A model generated the notes under the pieces. It searched no databases and had not been told where the DNA came from. It saw nothing but the letters and a program-made list of their open reading frames with translations. 64,000 bases of DNA. Origin: Rhizobium sp. C4 (GTDB lineage Bacteria; Pseudomonadota; Alphaproteobacteria; Rhizobiales; Rhizobiaceae). Both the position numbers and the translations under genes were made by a program. Shown here in pieces: positions 1 through 7,865 of the stretch (position 1 is its first letter; every line of letters starts with the position of its first letter). The stretch is from positions 62,001-126,000 of the forward strand of contig NZ_JAJNCX010000003.1 in assembly GCF_021026315.1 (NCBI RefSeq), in the 5' to 3' direction.

Positions 1-502
1 TGCCGAAGCGCTCCTCGCCCGCCATGTTGAAGCCGGTGATCAGCGGATCGGGCCGCTCGGCGGCAAACTTCGCCGCGGCCTCGACGCGCTCGGCACCCAG
101 ATGCCGCACGCCGATGACCACCATGCGGCTCTCGATGCCGGTCTTTTCCCTGGCCCGCTTCATGCCTTCCGAAATCCCGGCAATATAGGCGCTGGCGCTC
201 AGCCCCGCCGAAACGCCATGGTCGGGCGAGACGAAAAGCTCCCCGTACACGGCGCCGGCTGCGGCGATTTCGGCGAGATAGCTTTCCGCCAGAAGTGCGA
301 AATCCTCTTCCGTCCTGAAGAGAGCCGCCGCCGCGTCATAGCAGCCGATGAAGGTGGTGAAGTCGTGCCAGACATAGGCGCCATCGCGAATGAAGCCCGT
401 CATGTCGGCCCCGTATTTCGCTGCCTGCGAAAGCACGAGGTCGATCGGCGCGCCGGCTTCCAGATGCAGGTGCAGTTCCGCCTTCTTCAGCCTCGACGTC
501 AC
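1..502 (-). CDS. add: Adenosine deaminase (C-terminus beyond the window)
   Basis: Hydrolytic deamination of adenosine or deoxyadenosine to inosine, a cytosolic purine salvage step. The visible part is the N-terminal half, about 167 residues. It carries the zinc-binding HxH pair (H11 and H13 in ELHLHLEAG) and a segment ending [10 protein letters not shown] typical of this family. The chosen start is a GTG with GGAG about nine bases upstream; it overlaps the deoB stop as GTGA, so the two genes are translationally coupled. The usual HLHLEG motif reads HLHLEAG here, so the glycine after the glutamate is alanine. The catalytic Glu/His/Asp residues further on lie outside the window. Family assignment is firm; substrate choice within the family is inferred from the deoB neighbour. 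Confidence 0.88.
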   Translation of the reverse strand, partial: MTSRLKKAELHLHLEAGAPIDLVLSQAAKYGADMTGFIRDGAYVWHDFTTFIGCYDAAAALFRTEEDFALLAESYLAEIAAAGAVYGELFVSPDHGVSAGLSASAYIAGISEGMKRAREKTGIESRMVVIGVRHLGAERVEAAAKFAAERPDPLITGFNMAGEERFG

Positions 503-1719
503 AGGAAGCTCCGTCCGTGGCGACCGGGTTCGATGCCGAGATGGGCAGCAATGGTCTCGCCAATATCGGCATAGGTGGGCAGTACGCCGACGTCCCGCGC
601 CTTGATGCCGGGGCCGTAGACCAGAACCGGCACGCGCTCGCGCGTGTGGTCCGAACCGCGCCATGTCGGGTCGCAGCCATGGTCGGCGGTGATCACCACG
701 ATGTCGCCGCGCTGGAGCTTGCGGTTGATCTCCGGCAGGCGGCGGTCGAACTCTTCGAGGGCTGCCGCATAGCCGGCGACATCGCGGCGATGGCCGTAGA
801 GCATGTCGAAATCGACGAAATTGGTGAAGACAAGATCGCCGTCTCCGGCCTCGTCCATGGCATCCAGCGTTGCGTCGAAGAGCGCCATGTTGCCGCTTGC
901 CTTCCAGAGCTTCGAAACGCCCTGATGCGCAAAGATGTCGGCGATCTTGCCGACGGCGTGTACCTGGCGTCCGGCATTCTTCAGCCGGTCGAGCAGCGTC
1001 GGCTCCGGCGGCAGCACCGAATAGTCGCGGCGGTTGCCGGTGCGTTCGAAGGTCTCGGCGGTCTCGCCGAGGAAGGGGCGGGCAATGACCCGTCCGATAT
1101 TGTAGTCGTCCACCAGCTTGCGCACCGTCTCGCAGAGGCTGAGCAGCCTCTCAAGGCCGAAATGCGTCTCGTGGGCTGCAATCTGGAAGACGGAATCCGA
1201 GGACGTGTAACAGATCGGCTTGCCGGTGCGGATGTGCTCCTCGCCATACTGCTTGATGATGTCGGTGCCGGAGGCGTGGCAATTGCCGAGGATGCCGGGA
1301 ATGTCGGCGGCCTTGCAGATGCGGTTGACGAGCTTCTCGGGGAATGCGTCGCCCTCCGGGGGGAAATAGCCCCAGTCGAACATGACCGGCGTGCCGGCAA
1401 TCTCCCAATGGCCCGACGGCGTATCCTTGCCGCGCGAGATTTCGCTGGCGGCACCGCGGACGCCATAGGTCTTCTCGGGCACGGGCATGCCGGTGGGGAA
1501 TTTCCCCGTGGCGGCCTTTGCCGCATGCAGCAGGCCGAAGATGGAAAGGTTGGGCAGTTCGAGCGGGCCGTCGCGCAGCCCCTTGCGATCGGCACAGCCA
1601 TGGGCGCAGAACTCGGCAATGTGGCCCAGCGTGTCGGCGCCGATGTCGCCGTAGATCTCCGCGTCCGGCGCGCCGCCTATGCCGAAGGAATCGAGAACGA
1701 AGAGGAATGCGCGAGCCAT
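499..1719 (-). CDS. deoB: Phosphopentomutase
   Basis: Interconverts ribose-1-phosphate (or deoxyribose-1-phosphate) and the 5-phosphate, linking nucleoside breakdown to the pentose pathway. The 406-residue protein belongs to the alkaline phosphatase superfamily. The N-terminal metal site is in [10 protein letters not shown] (Asp10) and the C-terminal metal cluster is in TADHGCDP and GSDHTRE. Length matches the family (about 390-410). I start at the ATG giving [10 protein letters not shown], the standard DeoB beginning; an in-frame GTG two codons earlier is the alternative. The stop overlaps the add start by four bases, so deoB-add form an operon of nucleoside salvage genes. Nothing is unusual in its codon use. 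Confidence 0.95.
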   Translation of the reverse strand: MARAFLFVLDSFGIGGAPDAEIYGDIGADTLGHIAEFCAHGCADRKGLRDGPLELPNLSIFGLLHAAKAATGKFPTGMPVPEKTYGVRGAASEISRGKDTPSGHWEIAGTPVMFDWGYFPPEGDAFPEKLVNRICKAADIPGILGNCHASGTDIIKQYGEEHIRTGKPICYTSSDSVFQIAAHETHFGLERLLSLCETVRKLVDDYNIGRVIARPFLGETAETFERTGNRRDYSVLPPEPTLLDRLKNAGRQVHAVGKIADIFAHQGVSKLWKASGNMALFDATLDAMDEAGDGDLVFTNFVDFDMLYGHRRDVAGYAAALEEFDRRLPEINRKLQRGDIVVITADHGCDPTWRGSDHTRERVPVLVYGPGIKARDVGVLPTYADIGETIAAHLGIEPGRHGRSFL

Positions 1720-1973
1720 GATCACCAGACGTCCAGTGCAAATTCAATGAGCGGTTTTCGCCCGGAATTGCAGATAAATAAAGAGCAGGACGGTGGACGA
1801 TGGTCGTCTGTTCACCGGAAATGCTCGGGGCAGGGCTGGCCAACGCTTTCGCAGGCCCGCCAATAGGCCGCCTCGCATCGCGCGGCAGTCCGTCTGCCCG
1901 CTTCAGCGGCTCGTTTGACGTTTTAGGATCTGATGCGGTTCAAGGCCAGCGAAATCGCGCGGGTGCCGCGATG

Positions 1974-2579
1974 TCAGCAGTCGGAACAGGTGATGTTGTT
2001 GCCGACGCGCTGGCGATAGTAGAAGTCTTTCTTGATCGTGAAGTTCTGCATCTGCGTGCCGCTCATGCCGGGAAGGTAGAGCAGCAGGGAATAGGGCAGG
2101 CTCAGTTCGGAGCGCACGACGAAAGAGTTCGCGATCGCAAGATCGGACGGGATCGTGGCGGTGGAGCCGACGGCGTAGGGCACGCCACCCGTCGACTGCC
2201 AGGACCAGGCAATTCTAGCAACCGAGGCCGCATCGATGGTGATGCCGCTGATCTTGAGAGCCACGCCGGTGGAGGCATAGGGCGCGATCGTTGCCTTGGC
2301 GACATTCGGCATGGTCGACAGGAATGCCTTGTCGACGGAGGTCTTCTGCGTGACAAGATCGGCAATGTCGGAAGATGCATGCGTGGTCTTGCGCGTGATG
2401 CTGATCGCAACCGTGATTTCAAACGACATCAGGTAGATGATGAGCAGGATCGGCACGATCAGCGCAAACTCGACCGCGCCGACGCCGTCCCTTGCCCGCA
2501 GGAGGCGAGACAGTGCTGAGGGCTTCGCCAGTTGGCGCGCCGCAGTCTTCAGTCTTGCAATCAAGGCCATGGCGCTCAC
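1974..2579 (-). CDS. TadE-like pilus assembly pseudopilin
   Basis: A minor pseudopilin of the Tad pilus machine. The 201-residue protein has a basic N-terminus (about residues 1-31) followed by a prepilin-like hydrophobic segment (about 33-58) containing the sequence GAVEFALIVP, with a glutamate (Glu37) at the position conserved in type IV pilins. The rest is a periplasmic domain. It ends in CSDC, two cysteines at the extreme C-terminus. Its start overlaps the stop of the upstream TadE-like gene by four bases, so the two are co-translated. TadE/TadF proteins are known to be processed and needed for Flp pilus assembly; which of the two this corresponds to cannot be decided by eye. Confidence 0.85.
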   Translation of the reverse strand: MSAMALIARLKTAARQLAKPSALSRLLRARDGVGAVEFALIVPILLIIYLMSFEITVAISITRKTTHASSDIADLVTQKTSVDKAFLSTMPNVAKATIAPYASTGVALKISGITIDAASVARIAWSWQSTGGVPYAVGSTATIPSDLAIANSFVVRSELSLPYSLLLYLPGMSGTQMQNFTIKKDFYYRQRVGNNITCSDC

Positions 2580-3208
2580 GGGTAATTCTCGTTCTGGAAG
2601 GCGCTGGTGGCCACGATCAGGAAATCGCCCTTCGTGGTCCCTTCGCGTTGGATGTTCGAGATATAGGGGCGCACGAGGTCCGTCGTGATCGGCCAGCGGT
2701 AATAGGCGCGGAACATGTTGATCTTGCCCGCACCCCCCGGCGTGAATTTCAGCTTCGTCACGTCGATGTCCCGCGTCTTGCCGCCATTCGTCGCGACCAG
2801 CGGAATGCCGACCGGAATATCGGCGAAATTCGTGACCTGCTGCAGGTCGATATAGAGCTTGTAGGGCACGGCGGGCTCGGTCTGCGAGCAGGTAATCATC
2901 ACCGAGATCTGCTTGCAGAATTCCTGCCGGAACTGGGTCTGCGTCATGTATGTCGTTGTGCGGGTCGGGTCGCTGAAAGTGATCTGCCCCGTGCGCACGC
3001 GCCGCGCCATCGTATCGACGGCGTTGGAAACCAGCTGCTCCCCTGTGAAGGCGATGAATGTCTCGAACGTGGCGAAGACGATCATCATGAACGGGATTGC
3101 CAGGATTGCAAACTCGATGGCAGTTGCGCCTTCGCTCGACTTGAAAAGCCGGCGCAGCCGCGATGCCCGTTTTGCCTTTCCTTCAGTGGCCAAATGCTTC
3201 ACTCCCAT
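2576..3208 (-). CDS. TadE-like pilus assembly pseudopilin
   Basis: Second minor pseudopilin of the Tad system, 210 residues. A basic cytoplasmic tail (KRASRLRRLFKSS) precedes the motif EGATAIEFAILAIPFMMIVF, which has the pilin-type glutamate at residue 32 and a roughly 25-residue hydrophobic helix. A periplasmic domain with cysteines around residues 100-110 follows. The stop/start overlap ATGA with the next gene indicates an operon, and the CpaC-like gene lies just upstream in the same direction. The cluster faces away from pilA and the cpa genes. The family is clear; the exact role (TadE versus TadF) is inferred only from order. Confidence 0.86.
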   Translation of the reverse strand: MGVKHLATEGKAKRASRLRRLFKSSEGATAIEFAILAIPFMMIVFATFETFIAFTGEQLVSNAVDTMARRVRTGQITFSDPTRTTTYMTQTQFRQEFCKQISVMITCSQTEPAVPYKLYIDLQQVTNFADIPVGIPLVATNGGKTRDIDVTKLKFTPGGAGKINMFRAYYRWPITTDLVRPYISNIQREGTTKGDFLIVATSAFQNENYP

Positions 3209-3302
3209 TGTCGCCAGCCGGACGAGCCGTCGATCGGTCTCTGAAGCATCCGCTTGAATGCGCCGATCGTCTCCCGTTTCGCACGCCTCGCCGGATCACC
3301 TC

Positions 3303-3764
3303 TTACTGCGCCATGGAGGCAGAGGGTGCTGCGGTGGCCGTCGCGCTTGCAGCGGCGCCGGTCGGCGCCGAATTCTTTTCGCAGTTCGGGGTGCAGGAAT
3401 AGACGCTGCGCTCCGTCTGCCGGAAGACCCGCACCGTGTTGCCCTCGTCGATGGAAACAAGCACGCGTTCGTCGAGGATCGCGTTGCCGGTCGAATCGAG
3501 CAGCACAAGATTGGTGGTGCCGAAGCTGCGGCCCGTCAGCACGATGGTCTTGGAATCAGCCACCGTTGCGTCCGCCACGTCCGAGTTTCCGATGATGACC
3601 TTCGCAACCGAGCGATCAAGCTTCAGCACGCGTGCGTGATTCATGAAGACGCGGATCAGGTCGCCATTGGCATCGGCGGCAGCGGACGCGCCAGCCGACA
3701 TCAGCAGCGCAACGAAACCGCTCGCAAGCATCTTCATCTTAGAGGAGGAATTCAAAACAGGCAT
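3303..3764 (-). CDS. CpaC N-terminal-domain-only pilus protein
   Basis: A 153-residue secreted protein. Residues 1 to about 28 form a signal peptide ending in ASAAAD. Residues about 33-110 resemble the pilus-formation N-terminal domain found at the start of CpaC/RcpA secretins: hydrophobic blocks KVIIGNSDVADATVAD, KTIVLTG and GTTNLVLLD line up with IVLVADPSLADAV-type blocks in the cpaC gene of this same window. It has no BON or secretin domain. The tail is Ala/Ser/Thr-rich and holds a CTPNC cysteine pair. It lies upstream of the two TadE-like genes in the same direction. Function is inferred: a periplasmic partner of the pilus secretin. The start has GGGAC some nine bases upstream. Confidence 0.75.
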   Translation of the reverse strand: MPVLNSSSKMKMLASGFVALLMSAGASAAADANGDLIRVFMNHARVLKLDRSVAKVIIGNSDVADATVADSKTIVLTGRSFGTTNLVLLDSTGNAILDERVLVSIDEGNTVRVFRQTERSVYSCTPNCEKNSAPTGAAASATATAAPSASMAQ

Positions 3765-4214
3765 GGTTATGTCCCGATGGATTTTGAGACACTGTCATCT
3801 GGAAATGTAAAATTCGCGTTAAGCATGACTGCCTATCTTCCAGATCGCGGTCGCCGCAGGGCCTGTCACATGATGCGACGGAAGCGCCTGCCGATGTGTT
3901 AACGCCGCCATTTTGCTCCGATGGCAAGGCTCGCCCGCTGTTGTTATTCGGGAGATAGTAGGGCCAGGCAATCCCGCAATATATAACGGCTTCAACAGCG
4001 CGGGCGTGTTCTCTCGAAAGCTTAATATTGAAAATTGTCTGTTTTCAATTGCGTTACTATTTACCAATCTTACTGCAAACGCCGATTAACCTGTCGTTAA
4101 GTATATGCGTTAAGTCGATTTCAAGGAAGCCGGGATAGTCTCATCGCATCCGATCAACGGGAACGGTTGGCGGTACTGCCGAAAATTTTAAGAGATGTGA
4201 CTCAGGAGACCCAA
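3765..4214. other. Divergent regulatory region between the tadE group and pilA
   Basis: A 450-base region, visibly more AT-rich than its surroundings, with no convincing gene. It separates the leftward CpaC-like/TadE genes from rightward pilA, so it must hold promoters for both. It contains an inverted repeat ATTGAAAA-N7-TTTTCAAT at 4027-4049 and a perfect TTAA-N7-TTAA CtrA-type box at 4087-4101, followed by another TTAAG at about 4110. An open frame on the minus strand (3819-4067) lacks a ribosome site and any protein-like composition and is not called. Confidence 0.7.
4087..4101 (+). promoter_or_regulatory. CtrA-type box upstream of pilA
   Basis: The sequence TTAACCTGTCGTTAAG matches the CtrA consensus TTAA-N7-TTAA exactly. 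It is about 115 bases before the pilA start, with a further TTAAG nearby at about 4110. CtrA activating pilA is established in Caulobacter, and CtrA is essential in rhizobia. Binding here is inference. Confidence 0.6.
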
Positions 4215-4388
4215 ATGACCAAGCTTCTTACCCGTCTTATGAAGGACGAATCTGGTGCAACCGCCATCGAATACGGTCTGATCGCTGCCCTCATCGGCGT
4301 AGCAATCATCACCGGCGCACGTTCGCTCGGCGGCGCTCTGAACAACAAGTTTTCGAACATTGCTACGACGGTCAACAGCACGAACTAA
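4215..4388 (+). CDS. pilA: Flp-type (type IVb) major pilin
   Basis: The 57-residue precursor of the Flp pilus fibre subunit. A short basic leader ends at Gly14 in the motif DESGATAIEYGLIAALIGVA. The peptidase CpaA should cut after that glycine, leaving a mature N-terminus ATAIEYG with the conserved Glu5 and Tyr6 of the Flp family. The remainder is one hydrophobic helix and a short polar tail. The start was chosen because CAGGAG lies seven bases upstream and because the leader length fits Flp pilins. A strong hairpin terminator follows immediately, which should keep pilin expression above that of the assembly genes. A CtrA-like box lies upstream. Confidence 0.95.
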   Translation: MTKLLTRLMKDESGATAIEYGLIAALIGVAIITGARSLGGALNNKFSNIATTVNSTN

Positions 4389-4415
4389 TCGGTTCGCGCC
4401 AATGCGCCTCATTCC

Positions 4416-4456
4416 AAACCTGCCTTCGGACGCCGAAGGCAGGTTTGTATATTTTT
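4416..4456 (+). terminator. Strong intrinsic terminator after pilA
   Basis: A perfect 14-base-pair stem (4416-4429 with 4433-4446) with a three-base loop, followed by GTATATTTTT. It sits 28 bases after the pilA stop codon. It should separate abundant pilA transcript from cpaA and the assembly genes. Confidence 0.85.
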
Positions 4457-4646
4457 AAGCGGTTTGCTGCAAAGTGGCGCGAGTCGCGATCGATACATCC
4501 TTCGATCCGGCCTGAACACGAATGAACGCAATGCCTTGCCGCACTCTTGCCCTTGAGGTCGGGACATCGGTTCGCAAGGCCCGGATTTGTCCCGTGAAGC
4601 CATCAAGCTCATTGTCCAAGCCGGATCACCAGGAAACCGCCAGGTC

Positions 4647-5159
4647 ATGATCCAAGCCGCCATCCTTGTCATCTTTCCGCTTTGCATGGCCGTCGCGGCC
4701 TTCTCAGACCTTTTCACGATGACAATCCCGAACCGCGTTTCGCTGATCCTTCTGGCGTCCTTCTTCATTGTTGCACCGCTGGCGGGGCTCGGCCTCGTCG
4801 AGATCGGCTGGCATCTGCTGGCGGGCCTGTGCGTCTTCGCCGTTGTCTTTGTTCTCTTCGCGATGAACACAATGGGCGGCGGCGATGCCAAGGTGCTGAC
4901 GGCAAGCGCCGTCTGGTTCGGCTTCAACGACAGCCTGATCGTCTACATGGGCGACGTTGCCGTGATGGGGGGCGCCCTCACCATTCTCATCCTGCTGATC
5001 CGCAGCCAGAGAAACCTGATCGCCGTCATGGGCCTGCCGATACCGCGACCGCTGCTGCAGGAAAAGAAGATCCCTTATGGCATCGCCATCGGCATCGGCG
5101 GCTTCATGGCCTATCCCTCGTCGCCCCTGATGGAAATGGTGCTTAAAGGCGCCTTCTAG
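4647..5159 (+). CDS. cpaA: Flp prepilin peptidase (A24 family)
   Basis: Inner-membrane aspartyl protease that removes the leader from PilA and the TadE-like pseudopilins. The 170-residue protein is the short CpaA/TadV form without the methylase domain. The two catalytic aspartates are visible: Asp21 in AFSDLFTMTIPN and Asp80 in the GGGDAK motif. Five to six hydrophobic segments span the length. I start at the ATG giving MIQAAILVIF, the usual beginning; an upstream in-frame TTG at 4587 would add a hydrophilic extension without homologous look. It lies between pilA and cpaB as in other Tad loci. Confidence 0.92.
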   Translation: MIQAAILVIFPLCMAVAAFSDLFTMTIPNRVSLILLASFFIVAPLAGLGLVEIGWHLLAGLCVFAVVFVLFAMNTMGGGDAKVLTASAVWFGFNDSLIVYMGDVAVMGGALTILILLIRSQRNLIAVMGLPIPRPLLQEKKIPYGIAIGIGGFMAYPSSPLMEMVLKGAF

Positions 5160-5306
5160 CGCCACCGGAAGCTTCGGCCAGATCAGGCAGCGCTCGCGCC
5201 CTTCCGCGGCCACCCTCCCGCTTCGCAGACCTTCTTGACCATCGCGCTCAACGCACCCCTGCCTGCGCTGGTTTAGATTGGGTTAACCTTATCGCTAAGA
5301 AATTCA

Positions 5307-5314
5307 TTAACCAT
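5307..5314 (+). promoter_or_regulatory. CtrA-type half box upstream of cpaB
   Basis: TTAACCAT, an exact CtrA-type 8-mer, 59 bases before the cpaB start codon; another TTAACC stands at 5283-5288. The 213-base gap after cpaA is the natural place for a separate promoter for the long cpaB-tadC transcript. Binding is inferred from motif and neighbourhood only. Confidence 0.45.
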
Positions 5315-5372
5315 AATTACACCAATTCCTGATCAATTGAGGTCACTTCGTTGGATTCTCCAGGAATTGATC

Positions 5373-6170
5373 ATGAAACCAGCACGTCTGATTATTTTAT
5401 CCGTTGCCGCGGTGGCGGCCGGTCTTGCCGGTTACCTGGCGCTCAACATGGGGGGGCAGCAGGTCGTCGAGATTCAGGCGGCGCAACCGAAAATGGTCAA
5501 GGAAGCGACTGTCGACGTGCTGGTGGCGAAGGTCAACCTGGCGACCGGCGCCCGGCTGAACGCCGACAGCATGACCTGGATTGCCTGGCCTGAAACGGCG
5601 ATTGCCCCTGGCTTCATCACCAAGAAGAACCGCGAGTCTGCCATGGCGGATCTGAACGGCGCCATCGTCCGGCTGCCGATCTTCGCCAACGAGCCGGTTC
5701 GCCTCGAAAAGATCGTCGATGCCAGCAACCGCACGATGTCGTCGATCCTTCCGGCCGGCAAGCGCGCAATCGCGACGGAAATCAGCGTTTCGACCAGCGC
5801 CGGCGGCTTCATCCTGCCGAACGACCGCGTCGACGTCATCATGGTCCGAAAGGGCACGCAGCAGACATCCTTCCAGACGGAAACGATCCTCAGCAACATT
5901 CGCGTTCTGGCGATCGACCAGCAGCTTCAGCAGGGCCCGGATGGCAAGCAGACGGCAGTCGGCTCCACGGCGACGCTGGAACTGACCCCCGACCAGGCGC
6001 GCGTGATCGCGGTCGCCCAGCAGATTGCCGACCGCCTGACGCTGGCGCTTCGTTCGGTCGCCGATTCCAGCGAGCCCGACACCTCGGCTTCCGAACATCT
6101 TCTGGGCAACGGCGATGGCTCGCCGGGCATCCAGGTCATCAAATCCGGCGCTATCTCGACCAGCCAGTAA
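5373..6170 (+). CDS. cpaB: Tad pilus assembly protein CpaB
   Basis: Periplasmic component of the Tad secretion channel, anchored in the inner membrane. The 265-residue protein begins with a membrane anchor (residues about 5-24) followed by a SAF domain (about 45-110, VDVLVAKVNLATGARL and similar) and a CpaB/RcpC C-terminal domain. SAF domains of this family are thought to bind peptidoglycan or stabilise the secretin CpaC. The start is the ATG with AGGA nine bases upstream. It is the first gene of a rightward run cpaBCDEF-tadBC with tight spacing (20 bases to cpaC), so the run is most likely one operon. Confidence 0.93.
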   Translation: MKPARLIILSVAAVAAGLAGYLALNMGGQQVVEIQAAQPKMVKEATVDVLVAKVNLATGARLNADSMTWIAWPETAIAPGFITKKNRESAMADLNGAIVRLPIFANEPVRLEKIVDASNRTMSSILPAGKRAIATEISVSTSAGGFILPNDRVDVIMVRKGTQQTSFQTETILSNIRVLAIDQQLQQGPDGKQTAVGSTATLELTPDQARVIAVAQQIADRLTLALRSVADSSEPDTSASEHLLGNGDGSPGIQVIKSGAISTSQ

Positions 6171-6189
6171 GAACGAGCGGGAGCATACA

Positions 6190-7800
6190 GTGAGACCCAT
6201 CATGCAAGACATCCGCAAGACCACGATTGGCGGGCTGTGCTTCACTCTCGCGCTGACCGGGATCCTTCCGATCCCGCTCGCCGGCGTGCAGGGATCGGCG
6301 GCTTTCGCTGCCAGTGAATCCATGGTGACGATTTCCCAGGCAGGCCCGGGGGTCAAGAAGAACCTCAAGCTCGGCCTGAACAAGGCGCTGGTGGTCGAAC
6401 TTCCCGCCGACGCGCACGATATTCTCGTTGCCGACCCGTCGCTGGCGGACGCCGTCACGCGCACCTCGCGCCGTCTCTATCTCTTCGGCAAGGCCGTCGG
6501 CCAGACCAACGTCTTCGTCTTCGGCGCAGACGGCAAGGAACTCGTGAGCCTGGACATCCAGGTGGAGCGCGACATTTCGCAGCTCGAGACCAACCTGCGC
6601 CGCTTCCTGCCCGACTCCGACATCAAGGTCGAAATCATTTCGGACAACATCGTGCTCACCGGCTCCGTCCGCACCCCGCAGGACGCGGCCCAGGCCTCCA
6701 AGCTTGCCGAAATCTTCGTCAAGGGCGGTGAAGCCACGACCCGCAACCAGACGGCATCCGGCACCGGCTCGGCATCGAGCGTCGCCATCTTCGCCGAAGA
6801 CCGCCAGCAGTCGCAGATCGTCAACCTGCTGACCATTCAGGGCGAAGACCAGGTTACGCTCAAGGTCACGGTCGCCGAAGTCAGCCGCCAGGTTGTCAAG
6901 CAGCTCGGCCTGAACTCTTCCATCAGCGGTTCATTTGGCACGTTCAACTTTATCAATCCGACAAACTTTGGCGGAACGGCGAACGGCATTGGAGCCTTGG
7001 GCAAGGTTGCCGGCACTGCAGTGGGTGCGATGAGTGGCACCCTGGGTGGCGCCGTGGGTCTTGCTTCTTACGTCAACGCCATGGAACAGGCCGGGGTCAT
7101 GCGGACGCTTGCCGAGCCAAGCCTGACTGCGATTTCGGGCGAGGTTGCGAAATTTTACGTCGGCGGTTCGTTCAACATGACGACCGGCCAGACCGTGACT
7201 TCCGGCTCGCAATCAATCGCGCCCAACGGGGCGGTCATCAACACCCCCGGCACAATTTCGAGAGACAAGGAGACGAGCCAATATGGTATTTCGCTCAACT
7301 TCCTGCCTGTCGTCATGTCTGCGGGTCGGATCAGCCTGAAGCTTGAGACCGAAGTGTCCGAGCCGACCTACGAAGGTTCGGTGAGCTCATTGGGCTACCC
7401 GAACAACACAGGCGTGACTCAGCTCGGCATTCGCCGTCGCCAGGCATCCACGACAGTCGAACTGCCCTCGGGTGGTTCCATCATGATCGCCGGCCTCGTC
7501 AGCGACGACGTTCGCCAGGCCTTCAGCGGCAACCCGGCGCTTGCCAAGGTTCCGATCCTCGGCACAATGTTCCGCTCGAAGGATTTCCAGCGCAACGAGA
7601 CCGAACTTGTCATCATTGCAACGCCCTATCTTGTGCGCGCGGTCTCGGCCGACAAGCTCGCCCGTCCGGATGACAATTTCATACCCGAGAACGATGGGGC
7701 GACCTTCTTCCTGAACAGCGTCAACAAGGTCTACGGCACGAAGGCCGATACGGCCGGCGGCCAGCGCTACCACGGCAATGTCGGGTTCATCTACAAGTGA
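6190..7800 (+). CDS. cpaC: Tad pilus outer-membrane secretin CpaC
   Basis: Forms the outer-membrane channel through which the Flp pilus passes. The roughly 536-residue protein has a signal peptide (to about residue 42, ending AFAASES), a pilus-formation N-terminal domain, a BON domain (about 115-180, with DSDIKVEIISDNIVLTGSV), and a type II/III secretin domain to the end (VTLKVTVAEVSRQVVKQLGL, then VELPSGGSIMIAGLVSDD and ELVIIATPYLV). I prefer the GTG start because GGGAG sits six bases upstream; an ATG four codons later is possible. The stop is close to cpaD. The length is normal for the family. Confidence 0.94.
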   Translation: MRPIMQDIRKTTIGGLCFTLALTGILPIPLAGVQGSAAFAASESMVTISQAGPGVKKNLKLGLNKALVVELPADAHDILVADPSLADAVTRTSRRLYLFGKAVGQTNVFVFGADGKELVSLDIQVERDISQLETNLRRFLPDSDIKVEIISDNIVLTGSVRTPQDAAQASKLAEIFVKGGEATTRNQTASGTGSASSVAIFAEDRQQSQIVNLLTIQGEDQVTLKVTVAEVSRQVVKQLGLNSSISGSFGTFNFINPTNFGGTANGIGALGKVAGTAVGAMSGTLGGAVGLASYVNAMEQAGVMRTLAEPSLTAISGEVAKFYVGGSFNMTTGQTVTSGSQSIAPNGAVINTPGTISRDKETSQYGISLNFLPVVMSAGRISLKLETEVSEPTYEGSVSSLGYPNNTGVTQLGIRRRQASTTVELPSGGSIMIAGLVSDDVRQAFSGNPALAKVPILGTMFRSKDFQRNETELVIIATPYLVRAVSADKLARPDDNFIPENDGATFFLNSVNKVYGTKADTAGGQRYHGNVGFIYK

Positions 7801-7865
7801 GGAGCGGGACGATGGACCAGTTGAACGAAGAACGCCTCCACACGATCAAAAGGGAAGCTCTGGTG

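Noticed and set aside
1726-1973. The gap between deoB and the TadE-like gene as a hidden small gene
   Set aside because: Short frames here lack ribosome sites and family-like sequence; I see no RNA gene either.
3819-4067. An 82-codon minus-strand frame in the pilA upstream region
   Set aside because: No ribosome site, no domain, and it runs through the inverted repeat; the region is better read as regulatory.
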